64,000 nt of DNA from Psococerastis gibbosa (lineage: Eukaryota > Arthropoda > Insecta > Psocodea > Psocidae): NCBI GenBank assembly GCA_963971405.1, contig OZ020486.1, forward strand, positions 35,983,419-36,047,418, given 5' to 3'. The position numbers and the translations under genes were made by a program. Below, piece after piece: positions 48,186 through 57,551 of the stretch. The notes under the pieces are model-generated. The model had not been told where the DNA came from, made no database searches, and saw only the letters and a program-made list of their open reading frames with translations. The first letter of the stretch is position 1. The number at the start of each line of letters is the position of its first letter.

Positions 48186-48561
48186 GGTGCCCATTCCATT
48201 GACCGGCTAGGGCTATTTCCAAAAACGGTGACGTGGTAGCAGACATTCAAGACTTAGGTGTCGTTTCCACCGACCTCGCATTGCAGAATTGACGTAAAAG
48301 TTTATTTTCCTCTATGCCATAGTTAAAATGATCATACAGTAAAATCACAAACAAACAAACTAAAATTATAGAATGGCGTCATGGGATATGTTAAGTACAA
48401 ACATTTTAATGGATTTCTATAAAAAGAAAAATTCTAATTTCCGTCAATGTCATTTGCATTCTGCAATGCGAGGTCGGTGGAAACATCACCAAAGTCTTGA
48501 ATGTCTGCTACCACGTCACCGTTTTTGTAAATAGCCCTAGCCGGTCAATGGAATGGGCGCC
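48186..48561. mobile_element. Palindromic element copy I (nested double hairpin)
   Basis: Outer ends GGTGCCCATTCCATTG and GGCGCCCATTCCATTG, right flank TTA. The core and inner GTTTCCACCGACCTC pair are as in copy D. The unique centre is in the opposite orientation to D and J, showing that the whole element was inserted the other way round. Confidence 0.85.
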
Positions 48562-48767
48562 TTATCGTTGCAAACGACTTTCAACACCTAAAGCACCCAT
48601 TCGTAGCCCAGTGTAAGCAAAGGACGAAAATGCCAGCATTTGTTTATACTTTTGGTTTAAATAAGTTTAGTACGGCCATGTGCGTTCAATTAAGCAACAG
48701 TATTAGAAGCCCAAAGAGGAGAAAAAGATCTTAGATGAACTTACAGTAATAAGTATTAAGAGCTAAT

Positions 48768-49147
48768 TAAGAATGTACAGCCCGTAGGAAAGTGGCAGCC
48801 CGAAATGAAATACTTTTTATTTTTAATTTAATTAACTAAGCATGTTATTAAAGATTTGGCTCATCAAAATTGTATGCATCATATAATAAGGTATTTTTAG
48901 TTTTCGAAATTGTAGTATTTCTTATTAAATCGATTATGCGTGAAAAGTAATAGTTTATAAAATATTGGCATGCTTATGAAAAAAACTACAATAATTTCGA
49001 AAATTAAAAATATCTTATAATACAAAATGATGCATGATGTAGTCTTCTACAACTTTGATGAGCCAAATATTTAATTACATGCTTAGTTAATTAAAGAAAA
49101 AATAAAAAGTATTAAATTTCGGGCTGCCAATTTCCTACGGGCTGTAC
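48768..49147. mobile_element. TTAA-flanked inverted-repeat element (about 380 bp)
   Basis: TTAAGAATGTACAGCCCGTAG on the left pairs with CTACGGGCTGTACAGTCTTAA on the right, continuing through GGCAGCCCGAAAT and AATACTTTTTATTTTT. TTAA at both edges would fit a piggyBac-type target. Internal bands (GCATGATGTAGTCTTC; TTTGGCTCATC) also pair. A diverged relative is at 10924. Palindromic copy J follows within 10 bp. Confidence 0.7.
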
Positions 49148-49155
49148 AGTCTTAA

Positions 49156-49539
49156 GGCGCCCATTCCATTGACCGGCTAGGGCTATTTCCAAAAACGGTG
49201 ACGTGGTAACAGACATTGAAGACTTAGGTAGCGTTTCCACCGACCTCGCATTGCAGATTGCAAATGACATTGACGGAAATGTTTGTTCTTCTTTTTATAG
49301 AAATCTATTAAAATGTTTGTAATTAACACATCCCATGAAGCCATTTTTTAATTTTAGTTTGTTTGTTTGTGATTTTACTGTATGATCATTGATCAATTTT
49401 AACTATGGCATAGATGAAAATAAACATTTCCGTCAATTCTGCAATGCGAGGTCGGTGGAAACGCCACCTAAGTCTTGAATGTCTGCTACCACGTCACCGT
49501 TTTTGGAAATAGCCCTAGCCGGTCAATGGAATGGGCACC
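49156..49539. mobile_element. Palindromic element copy J (nested double hairpin)
   Basis: Perfect TAA flanks (49153-49155, 49540-49542). Outer ends GGCGCCCATTCCATTG and GGTGCCCATTCCATTG on the opposite strand. The inner hairpin begins right after CTTA (GGTAGCGTTTCC) and ends GGAAACGCCACC before TAAG, so the inner piece has its own TTA/TAA flanks. Confidence 0.88.
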
Positions 49540-49989
49540 TAATGATGAAATAAGAATGCGTTGCATGAGAGATTATTATTGGATTTTATGTGTCTGGCAT
49601 TATTAAGCCTATTACTTACTCCTATTGCGTAGTAACGATAAATTATCAAGGTGATTTATTGATTAACACAATAACGTTGTTCGTTAACGAGCATCTGAAA
49701 AGGGTATCAAATTTTAATTTTCAATTTAAAAGGAACCTTCCTTGTTCATTTAATGGGCACCTGAAGGTAATTTTGTAAATTGAGATTCTGTCGCATGAAT
49801 GCCAATGAGGAGAAAATTCCCGTATATTTTGCCGACATAATGTACTTAACAAGGAGGTACATATTGTTGTATTGTACTATATGTATCTACAAAATTAACG
49901 TGCTGCGCTGCAACGTACAGTACATATGAAATTAATGAAATGAAACATTCCTTTATATTGGGCGAGTTTTAGCCCTGAAGGACTATTCT

Positions 49990-50172
49990 ACCAGCTTACA
50001 GCTAGCAGCTAACTTATGGTGTCTGAAGCAGCTCCCCCCCCCCCGAAATATTTTGAATTTACACATAGAATTGAACTTTCGAGACATGCGACTTTTCACT
50101 ACGTATATACTACTAGTAGTACTATAGGGGCACAGCCCTCCCCGAAATAAAATCCTGGTTACGGCCTGTTTT
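49990..50172. mobile_element. hAT-like MITE fragment (one end kept)
   Basis: The right end, CCTGGTTACGGCCTG preceded by CCCCGAAATAAAAT, matches the family. A C run with CCGAAAT occurs near 50036, but the left terminus is not recognisable. Confidence 0.5.
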
Positions 50173-50502
50173 GAAGAGTAGTATGACCTCATTTAATTTT
50201 GAACGTACCGTACTGTTCGTTATTTTTATGGTAAGTGAATTTTCTAAAGACTTGCCAAGGTAGGCATAGAATTTATTCTTCTTTTAAGTTTCAGCTGGCT
50301 GGCTGGTTGGCAGCAACATCAGGCATCGATACCCCCCCCCCCCCCCTCCGTCGATCCTGGCTCGCCCTCTTCAACTCCACATACGTACTGGCCCCTACAT
50401 CCTCCATCACTTGCTACAGATATTCCTTTCTTGGGCGCCCAGAGCTTAGCAGAGCCATAAGTCATTGTTATTATTAAAGGCAACAAAGTCTGATGATGTT
50501 AA

Positions 50503-50642
50503 GGCGAGGTTTCCACCGACCTCTCATTGCAGAATGCAAATGACATTGACGTGGTAGCAGATAACATAAATAAGTCTTGAATGTCTGCTACCACGTCAAT
50601 GTCATTTGCATTCTGCAATGAGAGGTCGGAGGAAACCTCGTC
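50503..50642. mobile_element. Palindromic element copy K
   Basis: TTAA on both sides (50499-50502, 50643-50646). Ends GGCGAGGTTTCC and GACGAGGTTTCC. The middle module CTCATTGCAGAATGCAAATG is the inner module of copies D, I and J. Core TGACGTGGTAGCAGA. Arms almost perfect. Confidence 0.9.
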
Positions 50643-51162
50643 TTAAAGGAAAATCAAATACAAATTTGATAAAAATTGCCCATATACGAGTATACTATTG
50701 CATATGCGCTCTTATATATGAGAGTATACATACTGATCAACGTGTATAGTTGGATCGATGTGGAATAGCTTCACCATGATGTATTTTGAATAAATGCGAT
50801 AGCCATCATTCATCTCCATATCATTTAAATTAGCCGAACAAAATAAATGAAGTTCAAAACTTAAAGCTGGTTGAAATGGTCCCACCCACAACCAACCTCC
50901 GACTGTCGATTTCGCTCCTAATTTGCATTTTATATTGCCCTGCTGCTCGCCCTTTGTTTCAAGGTGGTTTAACCAACAACTAATTCCTTGCAACAGTCTT
51001 TCAGTTGATTTTATTATTTATTCAAAATGTTATCTTGTCCCGCTCAATATTCATGTGGCAGTAAGTACCATAAGACTTGCCCATAATGGTGACTTCGAAA
51101 ATGGAAAACAGCAAAACTTGGTGATAATAAGAGTGGAACCTATAGTATATTACCTTCTTCCT

Positions 51163-51292
51163 CTTCTTCTACTTCTTCTTCTTCAGGCTCTACAGGTCTT
51201 GCTCGACAACACTCCTCCAGTCATCCCGGTTTTGTATACAACGCTCCACCATCTACGGACTCCCAAGTTTCCAACTCATCCTTCCAGCGTTT
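51163..51292 (-). pseudogene. LINE family B: last codons of ORF2
   Basis: Minus-strand frames give RWKDELETW and, after a frameshift, CIQNRDDWRSVVEQDL followed by a stop. This is the common end of RTE/jockey-like ORF2 proteins (canonical RWRDDL..QNRDEWR..V). A GAA-rich tail follows (GAAGAAGAAGTAGAAGAAG). Dead fragment. Confidence 0.7.
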
Positions 51293-52284
51293 TCAACGAT
51301 ATAGTAAATTATGCATAGGAGAAACAGCATAGTGGCTTAGTACGCTGCGATGCTTGACTGTTCGAGTCCTACTGTCTGTCACCTATTTTCCCTGTTTTGT
51401 TTTTTATGATTTTGGGATTGGTGCGAGACGAGATAATTAAGGAAAAAGTGGAATTTATTATTGTCTTGCTTGTTGCAAAAAACTTTCTTAAAAAAGGTCT
51501 AGAACTTAGCATCAGAAGGGCCTTGAATAATTTTGCAATTTGTAGCCTACACATTTTTTGATACACATTTAATGAAAATTTGACGATTTTACTTTACTTT
51601 CTGGTCGAATACTTGATTCAGTTGATTGTATAATTTAACAGATATACAGTATACAAAATATATATAGGCATATGTACATATATATATTATATATATGTTT
51701 TATTTACTTATAAGAAGGCTTTGCCAAAATTATGACCGTAATAAGTATAACATACCTACTGAATGCAATTCTTGTAAATAAATGTAGGATCCGTTGGAAG
51801 AAAGCGTTAAGTCGCAACTTTAAAACCCACTATTTGAAAACATATTATTTATATGTCTCCTTCTATCGGACCCTTCAAGTTTACCGTACAGTATGTGGGG
51901 AGGGATATAACACGTTAACATTAAATCTTGTTTTTTGTGCGACTTAACACCTTCTTCCAGCGTACCTTTCAATTTGAAGAATTCGTGACTTCGAAATTAG
52001 GCGGAGCAAACTTTTAACACTAAGACAATAAGGAAATACATCATCTCTGTCAAATCATGAGACCTACATAATGTTGAACCCACCTCACTTTTAGTGCTTT
52101 GAGGTTTTTGTCATAATATAAAGTGACACTAATGACGGGTTGACTGGTATTTTCAACGAAATGGCCGGTACCTTACCAAATCCGTATGCAATTGTGGGTG
52201 TCAAAAGAGTTTCATCAGCCCAAGCTCCAAAGCAAGTATAATTTATTACTTCGTTATAACTTAGAATATACAGTTGGTAAATAC

Positions 52285-52286
<2 letters not shown>

Positions 52287-52321
<35 letters not shown>
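52287..52321. repeat. (AT)n microsatellite
   Basis: About 17 uninterrupted AT units. Confidence 0.95.
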
Positions 52322-52324
<3 letters not shown>

Positions 52325-52930
52325 TTCGGACTTGCTATTACAGTATAAACGAGTCAATTTTTTTTTGAAGTAGCTTAAAAAATCCCCTTTTTGCCAAGTC
52401 GTACGGCGCAGCTTGTCGTCCCTATACAACCAAGCTGTGAAAATTTGTCTCCGAAAAATCGGCACTCCCCAAAATGCCAGCCAAAGATAATATATGAGAA
52501 GTTAAAACAAACACCGAGTCACTGACTACCTTCGAAATGAGATAATTTGCAAAGAAATCTCTCATAAGAAGCCCCCCGTAGGGAAAGAATGGTGGTCCAT
52601 TAATAAGTCTTGAGAATTTCAAACATGGCCATGTCATCGAGGTATTAAGTCAGGTGGAAGATGTGCAGTCTGAGAACCAGGTAGATCCAGTTATTACAGC
52701 GGCGAGACGACAAAAGGAGTTGAGTAAAGCTTGGTCTAATCTGACCGAGTTCTCCGTATTTAAAGTCGTTAGGTAGGCTACTGGAAGCAAGTGTTTTTCA
52801 ACCTGTCTTTACCTGAACATATAAGAGATAGCTGCTCTTTCGTTGGCACTTTCTTTAGCACGGTTCCTCCTGAAATAGGACTTATAGTAGTTCATGACAT
52901 AAACTCACAATTATTGTAGTACAATTATTA

Positions 52931-53804
52931 TTGCTTTCCAATTTTTACGTAGTATAAGGAAAGCTTTGTAACGGTCCAAATTTTCGATTCCGAGATTTCA
53001 ACGGATTTACACGTTTTAAGGTCCCAGGAACCCAAAAAAGTGGTTTTTACGAAATGTCTGTCTGTCTGTCTGTGTGTCGATTTATGGGCAAACTACAAAC
53101 TACTCGGTCGATTTTGATGAAATTTTGCATGTAGGTTCACAAAAATCATACCTCGGTACCATTTTTTTTATTTTGGGCTAACTCAATTCCCCCTAATTGG
53201 TTTTATTCTCAAAAAACTAAAAAAAAAACGTCTAAAAAAATTATTTCCCAAAAACGGCTCTAACGATTTCTTTTAAATTCACATATATTGTATTTGTTGT
53301 TAATTTTGGTAAAATGGGGTGAGTCGCTTGCCCCTTGATAGTTTGCTTCTGGGGGTAAAAAAATAAAAATGACTAAATTTTATTGAAAAATGACTAAAAA
53401 ATAATTTTTCTGCGACACCTTTCTATCGGTGATTTCTACCTTCAGGTATGTTTTAGGTGTTAAATTGAGTAACGAAACCGGATAGGTTACTTTCCCAAAA
53501 AAGTATTTAGTTTCGTACAAAAAAATGTTTTTTTGAAAAAATGATTAAAAATTCACGCTCAAATGCATTGCGTGCCCTGCCAGTATTGCTGTGTGGTAAT
53601 GTGTTGGTCTGACCTATCTAGAATTTACCTCACCACCAGTGACGAGTGACGTCAGGTGGACAACCGCCCCCCCCCCCCCCCCGAGATATCGGAAATTTAT
53701 CCATTTGAAAATTATTTACCATGAAATTACTCATTTTCTCTATCTACTAATTTTGATAAATTGGAAAGCATGTTCGAGTAAACTCGGACCGGTTCTTGTA
53801 CATT
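52931..53804 (-). repeat. G4 repeat, full copy 1 (about 870 bp)
   Basis: Starts TTGCTTTCCAATTTTTACG. It contains CTGTCTGTCTGTCTG, TGTCGATTT, TTTTATTGAAAAATGAC, ATCGGTGATTTCTACC, CTGCCAGTATTGCTGTGTGG, a C run and TAGATAGAG-like blocks, and ends AAATTGGAAAGCATGTTCG..CGGACCGGTTC. The short inverted ends (GCTTTCCAATTT) suggest a DNA element. Non-coding. The copy at 60653-61555 is the same unit inverted. Confidence 0.75.
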
Positions 53805-53885
53805 GGTACAGGGGTTAAGGCTTTGATCGTGGGTTCGAATCCCGCCAAGTCCAATTTCCATATCCTCTAATTTTGGCTGTAACGA
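53805..53885 (+). repeat. S3 tRNA-like unit copy 1
   Basis: GGTACAGGGGTTAAGGC (A-box-like) and GGGTTCGAATCCC (a perfect B-box core), then a shared tail CCAATTT..ATATCCTCTAATTTT. It cannot be folded into a full tRNA cloverleaf by eye, so it is called a tRNA-derived repeat. Confidence 0.55.
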
Positions 53886-54872
53886 GGTTACCTCTTCAAC
53901 CAAAGTTAATTATTTTAATGTCAGTTTTGTGTAATATTGCAATGTATTATTGTACAATGTAAATGAAAAATGAATTTTTGCGCTTGATAGGTTTGTTAAT
54001 TTTCAAAATAAGTGGACATTCAATTTCTTAGTAGACAAGTAAACTCTATTATTAGGCCCATAGTTTTATTTTAAAATGGATTTTAAGTAAAGTATATAGT
54101 ATGTACACAGCACTAGAGATTTTATCGTAGTGACATGCAGGTACACATACCCACTTCTATCAGCAAAAAGACAGACGCGTCGATAGGAATTAAATAATCG
54201 GGTGTTTACCACACAACAGCACTAAGAAGATAAGTTATACAAATATCTCTAAAGGAATATACCAAAAAACAGGAAAGCAAGAAAAATTAGAGCTGGTTTC
54301 TACTTTTGAACTCACGTCTTGAGTTTTATCGGAGCAACGTGTTACCCAACTACCTACACCAAATTTGCCAATCTGTTTTGTGCTGTCCTGGTCATACTTG
54401 TCGATGATCATTGATCACTCTACATTGCCTACCTATGGGAATCCCAATGCTACATCTTACTTACACGTACCATATACATATACATATCATGCACGTACTT
54501 ATACATATGTACATGCAAGTACTCAACCTTAAAAACTAAATTTTCGGACTCAGGAGATCTCAAACATCATGAGAAACAAAAATTCTCGAAATCAAAAGCT
54601 TGGTCGTTCCCAATAATTTTGCTATAAATTCGTATGAGTAAAAGTAAGTAAAAATAATAAATAAAAAGTAAAAATTCTACAACTGCTTAACTGTACCTTA
54701 TTGCGTTCGTTGTTGCCAGAAAACTCTGTTTAGTTTTACTCCTACTCTGACAAACGGGTACAGATGCATTAAAAATACTAATACATGCTGTATAAACACG
54801 TGACATTACTTACAATATTGTATGCATTATACGAGTAATTTATACAGTATATTGAACCGTGTCTTGTCTTAC

Positions 54873-54986
54873 CGTTGCTGCCGGTCGAATATAAGCTGGA
54901 AATACGGGAGCGACGAACGTCTCATTGGTTGAGGTTCCATTGGCAGAAGTCAGGTTTGCAGCAGATATCGTCAGGTTGGGGTCCAT
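54873..54986 (-). CDS. GPCR exon 1: extracellular N-terminus (residues 1-38)
   Basis: Starts at the ATG at 54986-54984, which has G at -3 and G at +4. The same frame upstream has no ATG before a stop, so this start is favoured. The 38 residues contain four N-glycosylation sequons (Asn4, Asn11, Asn16, Asn21), as expected for an extracellular receptor tail, and end in FPAYIRPAAT just before TM1. The donor reads ACG|gtaaga, phase 0. There is no signal peptide, which is normal for class A receptors. An acceptor-like CAG lies 5' of the ATG near 55044, so a separate non-coding first exon is possible. Without the downstream exons this ORF would look like a random 65-codon frame; the splice site and the phase match to exon 2 support it. 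Confidence 0.82.
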
Positions 54987-55241
54987 TCCGTGCGGCCGAA
55001 TTACCCGCTGGCGCCGGCCGCGGCCGAGTACTCCCACCTCATCTGCAACAGTAATGACTTATTTAGCTCGCACTCGGGTAAATTTGAATTAATGGAGGGT
55101 CACGATGCCCGCCTAGACCAGCAACGCCTTTTCTATCGACACTACGAAGGTGGCGCAAATGAGAAAGAAATAACATTGTACATGAAAGTATTACATAAGG
55201 TATATACAACACTGACATCAAATAAACTTTTTGGTTCATAG

Positions 55242-55295
55242 CTGAAATTAGAGGATATAGAAAAAACTGGACATGGCGGGATTCGAACCCTTGAT
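55242..55295 (-). repeat. S3 tRNA-like unit, partial copy
   Basis: GGGTTCGAATCCCGCCATG and the tail ATATCCTCTAATTTC on the minus strand. Only the B-box half and the tail remain. Confidence 0.5.
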
Positions 55296-55460
55296 TTAAT
55301 TTCAGTGTTATTAATTATTTTTTGTATTATTATTAAATTTTTTTTGAAAATGTTGAAATCAAAAGAGCTTTACACAATAGGGAAAAATTAACAAACGACA
55401 TAACATTCACACAATCATCGCCTCTAATAGATCTAGCTAGTAGGTTAGGAATAGGTAACC

Positions 55461-55815
55461 AGCCACGCCCCCTCCCACCCCCTCCTCCCAGTCCTATATA
55501 AACCAAGGTTTCCTCTGCAAGTCTCAAATCGCAGATAAGGTGTAACTGTGCCAGTGGGTTTCCCTCTGTAGATGGCAGTTCTTGCCGAAAGCGCTCAGGG
55601 TTTTATACTAACACAAGTGGGTTTCTTAGACAAAGTTAATTTCTTAACGATTATTTGGGTTTTACTAATTCGGGTTGTTTTAACAAGTTTTTCTAAAACT
55701 CTAAGTTTTTGTTATTTTTTGTTTATTAAAATGAAATACCACGAAGTCACGAGTAATCTAATTATTTATTATTTAGCACATAATACTGCAATGCATATTA
55801 CCTTTACGCAATAAA
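55461..55815 (+). promoter_or_regulatory. Promoter-like GC box plus TATA box with a short ORF and AATAAA downstream
   Basis: CCACGCCCCCTCCC at 55464-55477 (GC-box/KLF-like) is followed by TATATAAA at 55495-55502, in the right order for plus-strand transcription. Seventy bases on, an ATG (55572) opens an 80-codon frame, MAVLAESAQGF.., with a hydrophobic stretch (FLTIIWVLLIRVVL). It ends at a TAA lying inside AATAAA (55810-55815). I do not recognise the protein. The unit lies about 500 bp from the receptor's first coding exon and points away from it. It may be a chance arrangement. Confidence 0.3.
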
Positions 55816-55931
55816 GTAAGCTCACAGACCTGTTGGGTTAGATTGCTGTGTAGCTTTGCTAACCTGTCTAGCAATACGAATCTTGTCAATAAGAGCATAT
55901 AAGAAGAGGATTTAGAGGGACTGCACTTGTC

Positions 55932-56030
55932 GGGGTTGTGGTCCAGCGGTTAAGACGACGGCCTGGATTGGCGTGGATCGTGGGTTGGAATCCCACCAAG
56001 GCCAGTTTTTTCTATATCCTCTAATGTTGG
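55932..56030 (+). repeat. S3 tRNA-like unit copy 2
   Basis: GTGGTCCAGCGGTTAAGAC (A-box-like), then GTGGGTTGGAATCCCACC (a B box with one change) and the shared tail CCAGTTTTTTCTATATCC. The arrangement resembles a tRNA with a long variable region, but the anticodon arm is not convincing. Confidence 0.55.
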
Positions 56031-56636
56031 TTTAAAGAAAATTGTCTATATTCCACATGGGTGAATTTTTTGCCTTTCAGCGCACTCTTACAATGAACCA
56101 ATTAACCATGTAGTCCATCATGTCAAGTAGGTGCGCAACGGGCATGCCGGGAAAAATGATTTTACACGAAAAATTCTTTTAAATTCTCGTCTACGGCCAA
56201 TGGAACCGTCAGACTCGGCAACAACTCGGCAATTTTGCTCATCCTTCTTCACTGAGCTGGTCAACATACAACACACAATATAAGCATCAGTATTGGTTAG
56301 AGTGAGTGACGAAGGATACGGAGTTTGATATAGGTTGAAGGACGCTACTTTGCTAGAAAATTATAGTGGATTGCTTTTGAGAAGGAATTTTGAGGCTGGA
56401 CCATTCTTCAACGGAGGACTGTGCAAAAGAATTAAAAAAAAAAAAAATACTCGTAAAAGAGTATTTTGAAAACGACTTGTATCTGAAACCTTCCATAAAA
56501 CATATATATTATATATTATACTAGGCTATACGCGTAGTAAAGGGGTGAACTTCCGGTGCGTCTAACATTTTTCATTGGGTATGCCGGCTATTCCACTTGT
56601 CAATTTTTCTTCAATAATTAATGAGATTTTTCTTTA

Positions 56637-56775
56637 GGCGCTTATCCCACCGACGTCAATAGTTCACTATTGACGTGTTTGACGTGGTAGCAGACATTAA
56701 AGACAGTGTAAAAATGTCTGCTACCACGTCAATATCAGCAAAATTTTGACTATTGACGTCGGTAGAATAAGCGCC
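56637..56775. mobile_element. Palindromic element copy L
   Basis: Perfect TTA flanks (56634-56636, 56776-56778). Ends GGCGCTTATCCCACCG and GGCGCTTATTCTACCG, with GACGTCAATAGT in both arms and the core TGACGTGGTAGCAGACATT. Directly after the right flank comes CTCTATGCCATTGTCCATTT, which resembles the centre of copies B and D. Confidence 0.88.
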
Positions 56776-57392
56776 TTACTCTATGCCATTGTCCATTTTA
56801 ACTTCCGCATGTTAAAATTTAATGGCCAAAGCCTTCGGGGGACCAGGTTACCTATCAATAAAATATCTGTTGCTAGGTAACTGGTAAACAAATACGTAAA
56901 TCTTTTGCCAACTTTAATCTGGGTTGTCTTTGGCAAAAGATAAACATATAATGTTGCCAATGTTGGTGCCCCAACTTTCTCATGCAGTGCACCTAGAATG
57001 CCGCGTCTAAGAGTTTTATATGGTCTAAGGGCATACTATTTTTTTAAACGAAAAAAATGATTGATGATTTTTTGGGCCAGGTAGGTACCCTCGGGAGCAT
57101 CCCCAGAATACGCCAACAAAGTTTCATCCCAATCTGATCAATGGTTTTGGAAAGCATATTGGACAACATACAAATTCCATTTTTATACACTGTACCATGT
57201 GCTCCATGGGGCTCTAAATATAAGAATACAAGAAGTATTGATAAGAGCCTTAATTTACTTTACAATAAATTGTATTGTTGCTGACCGATATCAGAAGGTT
57301 CCAAAGTTTGTTACTGGTGGCAATAAATTCTCAGGAGAAAAAAACACTGTGGCACGATAATACAATTAAGGCTCTTTTTTTAATTAAAAAAA

Positions 57393-57551
57393 GGTTAATC
57401 GCATACAAACAATTTATTGAATTTGTCCAATTGACCTCTTCAGTCGCCTCTGTACGTTAGTACGCGTGTTGAGTTACGACACGTCTCCGATCGCATGGCT
57501 TGTAGAGATTCGCACAAGTACAAGCACGCTACCACCTTGCCATCAAAGTCG
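57393..57551 (-). repeat. S1 interspersed repeat copy 4
   Basis: Reverse orientation. GGTTAATCGCATACAAAC at the low end, CTTGTACTTGTGCGAATC and CGACTTTGATGGCAAGGTGG when read on the minus strand. Confidence 0.7.

Larger units (their letters stand above)
47359..54872 (-). other. GPCR intron 1
   Basis: About 7.5 kb. It contains a hAT-like element (47557-47756), three palindromic elements (48186-48561, 49156-49539, 50503-50642), a TTAA-flanked inverted repeat (48768-49147), a LINE tail (51163-51292), a 0.9 kb repeat (52931-53804) and a tRNA-like unit (53805-53885). Nothing is recognised in 51300-52280, 52330-52930 or 53900-54870. Confidence 0.8.
164..54986 (-). other. Five-exon gene for a class A neuropeptide-type G-protein-coupled receptor (gene model)
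   Basis: Coding join on the minus strand: 54986-54873, 47358-47148, 4885-4705, 2410-2206, 520-164. Phases agree at each junction (0, 1, 2, 0), and the join reads as 355 residues to a TAA. All four introns are GT-AG, with sizes of about 7.5, 42.3, 2.3 and 1.7 kb. Seen: Asn52 (TM1), Asp80 (TM2), disulfide pair Cys109 and Cys191, ERY at 133-135, Pro215 (TM5), Pro269 (TM6) and NPIIY at 311-315. These are hallmarks of rhodopsin-family receptors, which sit in the plasma membrane and couple ligand binding to heterotrimeric G proteins. The stretch around residues 66-150 resembles arthropod receptors labelled GHSR-like or TRHR-like; that is from memory, and the ligand is unknown. A CNMamide-type receptor is one alternative. 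No 5' UTR exon or promoter could be placed; a weak ATTAAA lies at 39-44 on the minus strand. Confidence 0.9.

Noticed and set aside
50499..50646. piggyBac identity for palindromic copy K because of TTAA flanks
   Set aside because: Five sister copies (C, D, E, J, L) show only 3-bp TAA or TTA matches, so the fourth base is probably chance.
50712..50993. 93-codon minus-strand frame (..KSTVGGWLWVGPFQ..)
   Set aside because: Looks coding-like in part, but I know no matching family and could find no exon boundaries.
55932..56030. Genuine tRNA gene
   Set aside because: Both promoter-like boxes are present, but the anticodon arm and acceptor stem do not pair convincingly, and related copies share a non-tRNA tail; treated as tRNA-derived repeat S3.
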